The notes under the pieces: generated by a model
The model's database searches: none
What the model was told of the DNA's origin: nothing
Seen by the model: only the letters and a program-made list of their open reading frames with translations
Translations under genes and position numbers: made by a program
In this document: positions 7,361-15,926 of the stretch, piece by piece
Layout of the letters: every line of letters begins with the position of its first letter
Numbering within the stretch: position 1 is the stretch's first letter
From: Anaerolineales bacterium
Lineage (GTDB): Bacteria; Chloroflexota; Anaerolineae; 4572-78; J111
Assembly (NCBI GenBank): GCA_020634935.1
Contig: JACKAT010000056.1
Coordinates: 1 to 35,200, forward strand
Length of the DNA stretch: 35,200 nt
Direction of reading: 5' to 3'

Positions 7361-10300
7361 TTACCGCAGCAGCCGGGCGACCACGGCTTCGAGCGGTTGG
7401 GCTTGGCCTTGGACCCAGGCTGCCTGGTAGATGGGCGGCTCCAATTCCGCTTCCAACCTGACGCGAAGCCGTTCGGCCGCTTCGTAGAGGGTTGTGTCTT
7501 CGGTTCTAAGGAGCAGGGGTAAATTGCTGAGGGGGTGGCATAGAACACCGGCTAATAACTCGACGGCCTCGCTCTTTTGGTCCTGCGCCGCCCAGACCCT
7601 GGCCAGGTCATACAGCATGGCCACCATTTCTCGGGCCTGGCCGGTTTCTTCCGAAACTTCGAGACTGAGCCGGAAGTAGGTTTCGGCCTGAGCCAACTCG
7701 CCCAGGTGAAAAGCCACATCGCCTAGATTATCGTACGACTGCTGGGTGGTGCGCCGGTAATTGAGTACCTGGGCCGCGCTGAGACTGCGATGATAGTACA
7801 CTTTGGCCTCATCATAAGCGCCCAGAGCCAGGGCTATCCGGCCTTGAATCAACGCGGCCCAACTCCGGCCAAAGTATTCGCCGATTTCTTGACTGAATAT
7901 CTCAAACGCCCGGTCAATCAACTGTTTGGCTTCGGCGTATTTTTGCCGCAGGATCAAGGCCGTGGCTCTAAAGTTCAGCGACGTGGCTTCCGCCCACCGG
8001 TCGCCGGTCTGGCGGCAGAGCTGGCCTAATTCTTGGGCCGCTGCAAGGACCCACTCCGCGCGGCCCAAATAGAGGTTGCTTAAGGCGGCGCAGTAAAACA
8101 CATACGATAACGCTTCAGGTTGGTCAAGGCAGCTCAGGAGGTCTATCGCTTCTTGGGCCAGAACCAACCCCCGTTCGGGATTGCCGATGATGCCGGTATA
8201 GTAGCTCTCGTAGCCCAACGCCTTGCCGCGAACCAGTAGAGCCACCTCATCGCCGCTCAACAGATTCATCTGCTCGGCGGCTTCTCTAAAAAGGGCAATC
8301 GCCGCCTGATGCCAGCCGCGAATGTCATGGATCATCCAAAAGCTATCCATAAACTTGAGCAGTTCGGCGCTGTTTCTTTCGGCCAGCCGGTAGCGCCAGG
8401 CGGTGCGGATATTTTCGATATCCAGTTCAAGCGCCGCCAGCGCGGTTTGCTGTTTGGCGCTGCGTAAATCGGTCCAGCTTTGCTGCATTAACGCCGCGTA
8501 GTAGTTGGCGTGGGCTTGCCGGGCCAATAGGTTGGTTTCGAGATCATCGGCGGCTAACTTCTCGCCGGCGTACTGCCGCAGCAGTTCATGCAGCTCATAG
8601 CGTCCGGTCTCGGGCCGGCTGGTCAGCAGCGATTTGTTGACCAACCCGGCCAACACCCGCAGCGATGCGCCGGTAATTTGTCGAACCGCCTCATGGGTGA
8701 AACTGCCCCGAAAGACAGAGAGCGTCTTAAACAGCGACTGCTCCTCGGCGGTTAGCCGCTGCCAGGAGCGGTCGAACACCAGCCGCATACTGCGATGGCG
8801 ATCCGGCACATCGCGCAGTTCGCTTTCCAACAGGTCCAGGCTGTGGCCGAGTTCAGCGGCAATCTCGGCCACCGACAGCATATTCAACCAGGCCGCCGCC
8901 AATTCAATGGCCAGGGGCATGCCCCACACAGCTTGTAAAATGTGCTGAAGATGGGTTAAATCCTCGACCCGCAGTTCAAAATCGGGTCGCACCTGCCGGG
9001 CGCGCTGTACAAAAAGCCGCACGGCGTCACCGTTGAGCGCATCCGCCACACTGGTCAACTCGGCAAACTGCAAGCCGTTGACCGGCCACAGCATTTCATG
9101 GGCCAAATTGAGCCGCTCGCGCGAAGTCACCACGATATTTACACCGGCGGCGGCCTGTAAGATTTGGCTGACCAACGTGGCCCCATCCAAAACATGTTCA
9201 AAATTGTCCAGCACCAGCAGCATCTGTTTGTGGCGCAAGTAGGTCAGCAGTTGCGTCGCCGGTTCTTCAACGGAGGACAGCGGAAAGTCCAGCCCTTCGG
9301 CAATCGTTTGGACCAGGGTGTCAGGTGAGGTGATGGGGGCTAACGAAATAAAATAAACTCCATCGACAAAGGCCGTGGCGGGTTGGATTTGTTTTTCGGC
9401 CAAGGCCAGCGACAGCCGGGTCTTACCGATGCCGCCCGGCCCAATAATCGTAATCAACCGTCCCTCCGGACTGGCAAGGCGTTGTTGCAACCCCTCCAAC
9501 GCCGTTTTTCGGCCAATAAAGGGGGTCGCCTGAACCGGTAAATTGTGGATGGGCAGGGCCAGGGTGTTTGCCAGGGCAGTGTTTGAAAGAGAGGGATGGG
9601 ACTGTCCCCTTGCTCCGGGGAGGGCCGATCGTAAAATTGAACTGGTCTTCAGCCGCGTTTTGGCAGCCCTGTTGGCCGGAAACGTTAGCCGATTGGCCTT
9701 AATCGCTTCAAACAGCGCGTTCGTTTCGGTCGAGGGGGCGACGCCCAGTTCAGTCTCCAGCACGCGGGCGCAACTCTGGTACTGTTGCAAAGCTGCCGCC
9801 GGTTGGCCGGCCCAACAGTACAGGCGCATTAGTTGACGGTGAGCCGGTTCGTGCAAAGGGTCCAGCGCCAGCCAGCGTCGGGCGTAACTGATAGCCTGTT
9901 CGCCGGCAGTGTTATCGCCGCTCTGGATGAAAAACTCCACCAGCCGCTCCAGAACGATGCCTAATTCACGCCGGAAACTTTCCGTCTCGAACGTCTGCCA
10001 GGTATCGAAGTCAGGACTATCGGCCAGGGTAAAACCGGCCAAAAAGTCACCCCGCGCCAGCGCCACCGCTGCCATCAGCGATTGAAGACAGTCCGGACAA
10101 TGTTCGCCGGTCAGATGAACGTGGTTGCGGCTGGCCTCGGCCCGGTCGCGAAAGTCATCGACATCCATCCATAAATCCGGCTGAGGCTCCAGCATGATTG
10201 TTTGCCGGTCGACCTCCAGCCAGCCCGGCCCCAGGCTCTTGTTCAACACCCAAATCATGCGGCGCACCTCGGCGCGTGCGTCGGCAGGATCATAGTCGGG

Positions 10301-10456
10301 CCACAGCAAGGCCGCCAACGCCTGGCGGGTGTGGCGCTGTCTCGTTACCGCCAGATAGGCCAGCAAGGCCAGGGCTTTGTGATGACTGAGCGAAATGATC
10401 TCATCATCGCGTTCGATCCGGGGGGTACCTAAAAAGTAGAGCGCCAGCCGGGACAT
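7361..10456 (-). CDS. BTAD / NB-ARC / TPR transcriptional regulator (SARP-AfsR type)
   Basis: A 1031-residue cytoplasmic regulator. Residues 1-95 form the OmpR-like winged helix that leads BTAD proteins (LALYFLGTPRI, HHKALALLAYLAV, LLWPD). Residues 100-260 are the BTAD domain, with a C120-P-D-C123 pair and the usual ARGDFLAGF. An NB-ARC ATPase follows: FIGR at 313, P-loop GPGGIGKT (339-346), Walker B LLVLDNFEH (413-421), VVTSRE and GMPLAIELAA. The C-terminal half is TPR-like helices. Such proteins activate nearby operons by binding direct repeats, with the ATPase and TPRs gating activity. The start at 10456 has AAGGAG five bases upstream and lies 44 bases after a TATAAT; an ATG at 10675 would lie upstream of that promoter. 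It is divergent from the flavin oxidoreductase at 10674, its most likely target. Confidence 0.88.
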   Translation of the reverse strand: MSRLALYFLGTPRIERDDEIISLSHHKALALLAYLAVTRQRHTRQALAALLWPDYDPADARAEVRRMIWVLNKSLGPGWLEVDRQTIMLEPQPDLWMDVDDFRDRAEASRNHVHLTGEHCPDCLQSLMAAVALARGDFLAGFTLADSPDFDTWQTFETESFRRELGIVLERLVEFFIQSGDNTAGEQAISYARRWLALDPLHEPAHRQLMRLYCWAGQPAAALQQYQSCARVLETELGVAPSTETNALFEAIKANRLTFPANRAAKTRLKTSSILRSALPGARGQSHPSLSNTALANTLALPIHNLPVQATPFIGRKTALEGLQQRLASPEGRLITIIGPGGIGKTRLSLALAEKQIQPATAFVDGVYFISLAPITSPDTLVQTIAEGLDFPLSSVEEPATQLLTYLRHKQMLLVLDNFEHVLDGATLVSQILQAAAGVNIVVTSRERLNLAHEMLWPVNGLQFAELTSVADALNGDAVRLFVQRARQVRPDFELRVEDLTHLQHILQAVWGMPLAIELAAAWLNMLSVAEIAAELGHSLDLLESELRDVPDRHRSMRLVFDRSWQRLTAEEQSLFKTLSVFRGSFTHEAVRQITGASLRVLAGLVNKSLLTSRPETGRYELHELLRQYAGEKLAADDLETNLLARQAHANYYAALMQQSWTDLRSAKQQTALAALELDIENIRTAWRYRLAERNSAELLKFMDSFWMIHDIRGWHQAAIALFREAAEQMNLLSGDEVALLVRGKALGYESYYTGIIGNPERGLVLAQEAIDLLSCLDQPEALSYVFYCAALSNLYLGRAEWVLAAAQELGQLCRQTGDRWAEATSLNFRATALILRQKYAEAKQLIDRAFEIFSQEIGEYFGRSWAALIQGRIALALGAYDEAKVYYHRSLSAAQVLNYRRTTQQSYDNLGDVAFHLGELAQAETYFRLSLEVSEETGQAREMVAMLYDLARVWAAQDQKSEAVELLAGVLCHPLSNLPLLLRTEDTTLYEAAERLRVRLEAELEPPIYQAAWVQGQAQPLEAVVARLLR

Positions 10457-10499
10457 CAGGCTCCTTTTCCTCAAGGTGGTTTGTAAAATGAATGTCGAT

Positions 10500-10527
10500 A
10501 TTATAGCCCGCTCGAAGTGGGATGCAA
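10500..10527 (-). promoter_or_regulatory. Promoter of the BTAD regulator gene
   Basis: On the minus strand TTGCAT (10522-10527), a 16-base spacer and a perfect TATAAT (10500-10505) precede the ATG at 10456. Two similar GGTACRAT boxes, at 10526-10538 and 10561-10573 on the plus strand, lie 35 bases apart across the divergent region. BTAD regulators typically bind direct repeats, so these may be the regulator's own sites. Confidence 0.5.
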
Positions 10528-10673
10528 TTGGTACGATCTTGGAACGGAAGTAGGGCGGGGTTTGGTACAATTCTGGCATTGGCCGTTGATATACTGACCT
10601 CAAGAATAAAAATTGTTCTGATGACTTACGAATAACAACGAGCGGACATAGTCCGAAAATAAGGAGATAACTC

Positions 10674-12074
10674 ATGTTACAAACATTTACGAAACCTTCA
10701 TTTATTGGCGACTCCTGGTCCTTTTTACAATCCCGCCTGCAAGGTACGGTGATTGTGCCGGATGATCAGCGCTACGATCAAGCTCGCCTGGCCTGGAACC
10801 TGGCCGTTAACCAACAACCGGCTGGCATCGTGGTCCCCAAAAGCGCCGCCGATGTGATCGAAGCCGTGCGATTTGCCCGCAGTGAAGGGCTGAGCATCGC
10901 CGTGCAGGCAACCGGTCACGGTAACGTCCGGCCGGCTGATGGCAGCTTGCTCATCCTGACCTCCGACCTGCAAGGGGTTGAGATCGATGCCCAGGCCCAA
11001 ACCGCCTGGGTTGAAGCCGGGGTCAAATGGGGCGTTGTACTGGCGAAGGCGCAGGCGGCCGGTTTAGCGCCGCTGCTCGGCTCCTCGCCCGATGTCGGGG
11101 CGGTGGGGTATACCCTCGGCGGGGGAATGGGCTGGTTAGGCCGTAAGTATGGTCTATCGGCCGATAACGTTAACTACTTTGAAGTGGTGACTACCGATGG
11201 TCAACTGCGGCGGGTAAGCGCCACCGAAAACAGCGACCTCTTCTGGGGGCTGCGGGGCGGCGGCGGTAGCTTAGCCATTGTGACGGGGATGGAAATCAAG
11301 CTGTATCCGGTCACGACGGTTTACGGCGGCAACCTGTTCTACTCCATCGAGCAGGCTAAAGCGGTCATCAGCCACTATCGAGAGTGGCTGCCGACGGTAC
11401 CTGATGAATTGACGTCATCGGTGGTGATTATGAACTTCCCGCCGATTCCTGAGATGCCGGACTTCTTACGCGGCCAGTCGTTTGTCATGATCCGCGGCGC
11501 TTACACCGGCCCGGTCGAGCAAGGCGAAGCGCTGCTGGAATACTGGCGCACCTGGCAGAAACCGGTGATCGATGACTTTAAAGCCCTGCCGTTTACGCAA
11601 GCTGCCGCGATCAGCAACGACCCGGTCGAGCCAATGGCGGCTATGAGCAGCAGCGCCTGGCTGCGCGAGTTGAGCGATGAAGCCATTGACATTTTAATCG
11701 ACCATCTGAAGCCCGCCAACGGCAGCCCGCTGGCATTTGCGGAAGTGCGTCACGCCGGCGGCGCTATCGCTCGCCCTCAAGCCACGGCTTACAGTAACCG
11801 CGATGCACAATTGAGCCTGCAAGTGGTCGGCGCGATCTTTTCACCGGAGTCACATCAGGCGCTGAAGGGGTACGTGGCTCAGTTTAAGCAGGCATTGCAG
11901 CCTTATCTGACCGGCCAGGTGTATATGAACTTCCTGGAAGGGACTGAGTCGCAAGAGCAGATTCGGAATGGGTACGCGCCGGAAGCCTACGAGCGTTTAA
12001 CCCAATTGAAAGCCAAATACGATCCCGACAATGTGTTGGCCTACGGCTTTAATATCCAGCCGGCCGGCAAATAA
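10674..12074 (+). CDS. FAD-linked oxidoreductase, berberine-bridge-enzyme type
   Basis: A 466-residue flavoprotein of the PCMH/BBE family, with no signal peptide. Residues 45-215 are the FAD-binding domain: PAGIVVPKSAADVIEAVRFA, then ATGHGN with H82 at the place of the histidine that carries the flavin covalently, then VGAVGYTLGGGMGWLGRKYG. The second flavin link of bicovalent members is a cysteine in that last segment; here it is absent, so attachment would be through histidine alone. The C-terminal BBE part (YAPEAYERLTQLKAKYDPDN, then FNIQP) is complete. The family oxidises alcohols, sugars or alkaloid-like compounds using oxygen; the substrate is not evident. AAGGAG lies seven bases before the ATG. 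It is transcribed away from the BTAD regulator gene, suggesting control by it. Confidence 0.88.
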   Translation: MLQTFTKPSFIGDSWSFLQSRLQGTVIVPDDQRYDQARLAWNLAVNQQPAGIVVPKSAADVIEAVRFARSEGLSIAVQATGHGNVRPADGSLLILTSDLQGVEIDAQAQTAWVEAGVKWGVVLAKAQAAGLAPLLGSSPDVGAVGYTLGGGMGWLGRKYGLSADNVNYFEVVTTDGQLRRVSATENSDLFWGLRGGGGSLAIVTGMEIKLYPVTTVYGGNLFYSIEQAKAVISHYREWLPTVPDELTSSVVIMNFPPIPEMPDFLRGQSFVMIRGAYTGPVEQGEALLEYWRTWQKPVIDDFKALPFTQAAAISNDPVEPMAAMSSSAWLRELSDEAIDILIDHLKPANGSPLAFAEVRHAGGAIARPQATAYSNRDAQLSLQVVGAIFSPESHQALKGYVAQFKQALQPYLTGQVYMNFLEGTESQEQIRNGYAPEAYERLTQLKAKYDPDNVLAYGFNIQPAGK

Positions 12075-12085
12075 GGGGTAGGTAT

Positions 12086-12180
12086 AGACCTTACAGGTTT
12101 CCAAATTACGTTTGTGATAAAGAGCCTTTCCATCTGAACACTTCTTAGGCCAACTTTAACGTTTGAAACCTGTAAGGTCT
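12086..12180. repeat. 95-bp element with perfect 16-base terminal inverted repeats
   Basis: AGACCTTACAGGTTTC (12086-12101) and GAAACCTGTAAGGTCT (12165-12180) are exact reverse complements enclosing 63 bases. The element begins 12 bases after the stop of the oxidoreductase gene. It could be a miniature inverted-repeat element, or it could fold in RNA as a 3' stem. No T-run follows. Confidence 0.6.
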
Positions 12181-12248
12181 GGTTTATATAGTCATTTGTT
12201 ACCTCAAAGATAAAGCATTGTTCTAAATAAATTGTAAGGAGATTTATC

Positions 12249-13133
12249 ATGAAGAAATGGACTTGGCTAGTTGCTGGCCTACTTATTGTCGGTGGTTCAC
12301 TGTCGTTGATGGGCTTTGCCTCTAACAAACATACCCAGTGGGGCCAGCCGGTCTCGGTGGGGAATGGGCAGATTAGAACGTTTGTCAGCTTGAACGGCGC
12401 TGGCAAACCCAAAGAAGTGGGCGTGGTTTTTACGGAGGAAATGTTGAGCGGCTTACCCGACCAGATGACGGAAAACGTCCTCGACTTCCCGGCCTCAATC
12501 GAGGCGACCTCATTCGATCACTTTGGCCTGGACTGGAATCCGATGGGCCACGAACCTGACGGCGTGTATACCGTCCCTCACTTCGACTTTCACTTTTACG
12601 CGATCAGTCAGGCTGAGCAAGCCGCGATTGAGGCCGGTACCTGTACGACCGAACAAGACAGCCGTATTCCGAACCCGCCCGGCGCGGTGCCGGTCACCTG
12701 TGCGGTTTTCGATAAGGCTATGCAGCCCTTGCCAGCCGACATGATGCCGACCGACTATAACCTGGTTCCGGCTGTGGTCCCCAACATGGGCAATCACCTG
12801 CTCGACTTCACCGCGCCGGAGTTGAACGGCCAACCGTTCACCTATACCTGGCTCTACGGGGCCTATGACGGCCAGATCATCTTCTACGAGCCGATGATTA
12901 CCAAGGCGTTCCTGGAATCGAACCCGAATATGTGCGAGTCGCTCAAAACGCCGGAAGCGATGCCCGAAGCCGGCTGGTATCCAACCCGCTATTGCATCAA
13001 ACACAGCCAAGCGGGCGTCTACACCATCGCTCTGGACTCGTTCAAGTGGTTTGAAGCCTCCAACGGCCAGGTCGTCAACAGTGAAATGTCGCCAGCCGCT
13101 CAACACGAGTTTGTTGGCCATCATCATAACTAG
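12249..13133 (+). CDS. Secreted TTHB210-like (DUF5602-type) protein
   Basis: A 294-residue exported protein. An N-terminal signal peptide is clear (MKKWTWLVAGLLIVGG, hydrophobic to about residue 25), without a lipobox cysteine. The mature part resembles the TTHB210/DUF5602 family: an early NGQIRTFVSLNGAGKPKEVGV strand pair split around a glycine, a FTEEMLSGLP segment, GLDWNPMGHEPDGVY followed by VPHFDFHFY, and a His-rich end (EFVGHHHN). The conserved His/Asp cluster suggests metal or ligand binding, but the family's function is unknown. AAGGAG lies eight bases before the ATG. A hairpin with a T-run follows the gene. It shares direction with the upstream oxidoreductase but is separated by a palindromic element, so co-transcription is uncertain. 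Confidence 0.72.
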   Translation: MKKWTWLVAGLLIVGGSLSLMGFASNKHTQWGQPVSVGNGQIRTFVSLNGAGKPKEVGVVFTEEMLSGLPDQMTENVLDFPASIEATSFDHFGLDWNPMGHEPDGVYTVPHFDFHFYAISQAEQAAIEAGTCTTEQDSRIPNPPGAVPVTCAVFDKAMQPLPADMMPTDYNLVPAVVPNMGNHLLDFTAPELNGQPFTYTWLYGAYDGQIIFYEPMITKAFLESNPNMCESLKTPEAMPEAGWYPTRYCIKHSQAGVYTIALDSFKWFEASNGQVVNSEMSPAAQHEFVGHHHN

Positions 13134-13174
13134 GTAGAGTCCTTTGAGGACGATACTGTAATCAAAGAATATTT

Positions 13175-13243
13175 CACCCTCACCCCGTCGCTGACGCGAC
13201 TCCTCTCTCCCTCAAGGAGAGGGGTTGGGGGTGAGGGGTTTTT
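13175..13243 (+). terminator. CTCACCCC/GGGGTGAG nested palindrome with T-run
   Basis: CACCCTCACCCC near 13175-13186 pairs with GGGGGTGAGGGG near 13227-13238, and an inner CCTCTC..GAGAGG pair lies within, followed by TTTTT. It is a nested inverted repeat of a type widespread between genes in many bacteria, and here it is well placed to end the secreted-protein transcript 40 bases after its stop. Confidence 0.55.
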
Positions 13244-13259
13244 AGAGGAGATCTCAACA

Positions 13260-13646
13260 ATGAACGAAACACTACTCATCAAACTGCTGCAACTTCACTA
13301 TGAGCATCAACGCAAAATCGATGAATTCAAAGGTAAGCTAAACCTGACCTACTTGGAGATCGATTTACTGGACCTGGTTTTAGATGCTATCGGCGTCCCG
13401 GCCGATAACAGCGTCGAGCAAATCGGTCAGTATGGCTACGGGGTTTGGCTTGAGCAATCAGATACCTTTTCCCGAGGGTGGTACTACACCGAATTTCAAC
13501 AGCAGGTAAAACACGGCGCCGCCGAAGAATGCCGGGCTTACCTGGAAAACATCATTATGGTTAGCACCTTTTCTCATCTGCTCAACGGCGGCAAACTAAC
13601 TATGGTCCAACCCATCGATGCGGACCTGCTGGAAAGTTTGGTCTAA
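13260..13646 (+). CDS. Hypothetical protein, 128 residues, no family recognised
   Basis: I do not recognise this protein. It is soluble, mostly helical and acidic. The first 55 residues are leucine-rich helices (LLIKLLQLHYEHQRKIDEF, then YLEIDLLDLVLDAIGVP). The middle holds an aromatic segment, QYGYGVWLEQSDTFSRGWYY, that suggests a small folded core, and there are no cysteine clusters or membrane segments. The start is supported by GAGGAG nine bases upstream, and codon use matches the neighbours, so it looks real. It lies 126 bases after the secreted protein and 230 before the cupin gene, in the same direction. No function is proposed. Confidence 0.65.
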   Translation: MNETLLIKLLQLHYEHQRKIDEFKGKLNLTYLEIDLLDLVLDAIGVPADNSVEQIGQYGYGVWLEQSDTFSRGWYYTEFQQQVKHGAAEECRAYLENIIMVSTFSHLLNGGKLTMVQPIDADLLESLV

Positions 13647-13693
13647 CACCCAGACCAATTCAAACTAACCAACTCAGGACTTACGCCGTTGGC

Positions 13694-13787
13694 AGTCATT
13701 TCGAGGAGGAACGACGAGAAATCCCTGAGAACGATGGTTGCCAGCCGACGCTATAGGGATTTCTCCGCCTTCGGCTACGAAATGACA
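13694..13787. repeat. GTCATTTCG inverted-repeat element
   Basis: GTCATTTCG at 13695 pairs with CGAAATGAC at 13778, and the inner GAGAAATCCCT (13715-13725) pairs with AGGGATTTCTC (13754-13764). The nested architecture and the TTTCTCCGCCTTCGGCTACG interior are those of a common dispersed intergenic element found in many bacterial genomes. Only one copy is in the window. Confidence 0.6.
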
Positions 13788-13876
13788 TCATGGGATGTCA
13801 AGTGCATAACTCTTACAACTAACAATCAAACCAACAATTAATCATCAATGATTTCTTTCATCAAGGAGCTAAGAAA

Positions 13877-14296
13877 ATGATTACCCACTACCGAGACGTT
13901 TTTGTGGTTAACCCCAATGGTCATAAGAAAGCAACAGCCCATCGGGTGGCTAATACCTCAGCTTGGATTGAAGACGCCTTGTTCAACTTTCTGGTAGCCG
14001 GTGAGGATACTCAAGGTAAATACGCTCTGGTCGAGGCCGTTCAGCGCCAGGGTTTTGAACCGTCAACTCAAACCTATCCCGACACCGACGTGACCTTTTA
14101 CATTATGGAGGGCGAAATGACCTTCGCTATCGATGGTCAGACTATCACTGCGCCGGCCGGAAGTAATGTCTTTATCAACCGGGGGCGAGCCTATTCTTTC
14201 GCCGTCAAAACCGAGACAGCCAATACGCTTATTCTCTTTTCGCCGGCGATCAGCAAAGAGGTCTACAAAAAGTTGAGCGCAGCAGCCAAAAAGTAA
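13877..14296 (+). CDS. Cupin-fold protein lacking the metal-binding histidines
   Basis: A 139-residue single-domain cupin. The second half has the family's β-barrel landmarks: TFYIMEGEMTFAIDGQTI followed by PAGSNVFINRGRAYSFAV. In typical cupins the first motif holds two histidines and a glutamate before the EGE segment, and the second motif holds another histidine. Here the first motif reads GFEPSTQTYPDTDVTFYIMEG and the second has no histidine, so ordinary metal binding looks lost. It may bind a small molecule without metal. AAGGAG lies seven bases before the ATG. A strong intrinsic terminator follows at 14407-14464. It is the last gene of the plus-strand group next to the BTAD regulator. 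Confidence 0.78.
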   Translation: MITHYRDVFVVNPNGHKKATAHRVANTSAWIEDALFNFLVAGEDTQGKYALVEAVQRQGFEPSTQTYPDTDVTFYIMEGEMTFAIDGQTITAPAGSNVFINRGRAYSFAVKTETANTLILFSPAISKEVYKKLSAAAKK

Positions 14297-14312
14297 CTTG
14301 GTCAGGGAAGAG

Positions 14313-14384
14313 CCAGGTGACAGTCACTTATTGTCGATAAGTTCAAATGGGTCGGTTTAGCGTGCTTAAGTGACTGTCACCTGG
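14313..14384. repeat. Perfect 18-base inverted repeat
   Basis: CCAGGTGACAGTCACTTA (14313-14330) and TAAGTGACTGTCACCTGG (14367-14384) are exact reverse complements with 36 bases between them. Each arm contains the inner palindrome GTGACAGTCAC or GTGACTGTCAC. It lies 16 bases after the cupin stop, ahead of the intrinsic terminator. Confidence 0.6.
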
Positions 14385-14406
14385 TGAGCTTAACCGGCGC
14401 AGCTTG

Positions 14407-14464
14407 ACGCGGATTTTCGGGCTGAGCGGACGGCGCTCGACCCCGTCGAAAATCCGCGTTTTTT
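14407..14464 (+). terminator. Intrinsic terminator after the cupin gene
   Basis: ACGCGGATTTTCG (14407-14419) pairs with CGAAAATCCGCGT (14447-14459) and is followed directly by a run of six T. The loop is 27 bases and can itself pair in part. It is the clearest intrinsic terminator in the window and separates the cupin group from the kinase gene. Confidence 0.75.
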
Positions 14465-14573
14465 ATGGAGAAGATTAGCCGGATTTCCCGGCGGCGTTGG
14501 GGCATGGGCTCATGACAATGGGACAGCCGGCAGGTTATGCTAGCCGCATCTATCGGCAGTGGGAGGAAGTCTA

Positions 14574-15542
14574 ATGGAAGATTTAAGCGGTCATTCTTTC
14601 GGCGATATCACCTTAACCGAGCGACTTGGCGCGGGCGGTATGGCGACGATTTACCAGGCGATTGATGCCAATCTCGCCCGTCGGGTGGCTGTCAAGGTCA
14701 TTCCGATGCCCGATCAAGCGTCTGGCCAGGCCGGGGCGGCGATATTGGCTCGCTTTCGACAAGAAGCGCGAGCTATGGCTCAATTATCGCATCCGCATAT
14801 CATCACCGTTTACAGTTACGGTGAAACCGACGACTGGGCTTACATTGTCATGGAATATGTTCCCGGCGGTTCGCTGCAAGGCCGGCTCCGCCGCAACGCG
14901 CCGGTGGGTTGGCAGCGAGCCCTGAATAGGGTTATTCCGATCTCGCAAGCGCTGGCGTTTGTCCACAAGCGAGGCTTGATCCACGGCGATGTCAAGCCGG
15001 CCAACATTTTGCTAGCCGCCGAGGATCGGCCGCTGCTGGCCGATTTTGGCCTGGCCCGCCAGCAGTATCTTCTTGACAGCGGCCTATTCGCTCCGGATGA
15101 ACTGCTGGGTACAATGGCTTACGCCGCCCCGGAACAAATTCAAAATAGTAAAATCGACGCCCGTATCGATATTTATGCTCTGGGCATTGTTTTGTACCAA
15201 TTGCTAACCGGTGAACTGCCCTTTCCCGGCGAAACTCCATCGGATTTTATTATGGCTCGCCTGAAAACCCTGCCGGTCCCACTGCTCACAGCCAATCCCC
15301 ATGTGCCGGCTATCTTCGCCCCCATGCTGGATAAGGCGCTGGCCTACCAGCCGGACAGCCGTTATCGTTCGATGGATGAGTTTACCCGTGATTTACAGCA
15401 GGCTTATGCTGAGCTATCTACCTCGAAGTTGTCGTTAACCCGCACCCGCCTGCGCACCAGCAGCGAGCCGGTGCGGCAGTGGTCGAAGCTGCTGCCGGTG
15501 CTGAGCCGACCGGCGGCGGTTGAGCCTCAGCGACCTGATTGA
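14574..15542 (+). CDS. Soluble Ser/Thr protein kinase with HGD catalytic loop
   Basis: A 322-residue Hanks-type kinase made of the catalytic domain plus a short basic tail, with no membrane or sensor part. Visible motifs are the glycine loop GAGGMATIYQA, lysine K41 in AVKV, the catalytic loop HGDVKPANILL (H137, D139) and DFGLA (D157). The arginine of the usual HRD is glycine, making it a non-RD type kinase, so control by activation-loop phosphorylation is less likely; the activation segment is long (DSGLFAPDELLGTMAYAAPEQ). It would phosphorylate unknown cytoplasmic proteins. The ATG at 14574 is preferred over an in-frame GTG at 14559 because GGAGG lies six to seven bases before it. It follows the cupin terminator and stands alone, 384 bases before the aminotransferase gene. 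Confidence 0.88.
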   Translation: MEDLSGHSFGDITLTERLGAGGMATIYQAIDANLARRVAVKVIPMPDQASGQAGAAILARFRQEARAMAQLSHPHIITVYSYGETDDWAYIVMEYVPGGSLQGRLRRNAPVGWQRALNRVIPISQALAFVHKRGLIHGDVKPANILLAAEDRPLLADFGLARQQYLLDSGLFAPDELLGTMAYAAPEQIQNSKIDARIDIYALGIVLYQLLTGELPFPGETPSDFIMARLKTLPVPLLTANPHVPAIFAPMLDKALAYQPDSRYRSMDEFTRDLQQAYAELSTSKLSLTRTRLRTSSEPVRQWSKLLPVLSRPAAVEPQRPD

Positions 15543-15926
15543 CATCCCTGGAGTTATGGGGTGAGGTCAGGTTAATGGCCGTTTCGGTTGACCCATCTGC
15601 GATTTCAGGGCCGTCAGCGGTCTCAGCAATTCGAGATGTCGGGTTCGCCCCAAAGTTAAAACGCACCCCTGCCGGCCATAATCTAGACATGACCGGCTGA
15701 TTATAGTATGATGCAAGGTACTCCCGTTTAAGAGACTGTTTTAAAAGCCGGCAAGGGTCCACAGATAAACCCAGATGGTCACAGATAAAATCAAAATTTA
15801 GATGTAAACCTGTGAATATCGGTGTAAATCTGTGGACAAGTTTAGGAACCTCTCCTTTTGAAACAGCTTCTAAAAGGGGACGTCATCTAATCCCTATGCT
15901 TATTACCTCATATGGAGAATAATGAT
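15543..15926. other. Intergenic stretch with a CCACAGAT-type inverted repeat
   Basis: No gene is supported. GTCCACAGAT (15757-15766) and ATCTGTGGAC (15828-15837) are inverted copies, with a further CACAGATAAAA between them. This resembles the common bacterial family of (C)ACAGAT intergenic elements. A 10-base CCGGCCATAATC / GACCGGCTGATT region lies near 15673. I see no clear promoter for the aminotransferase gene. Confidence 0.5.
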
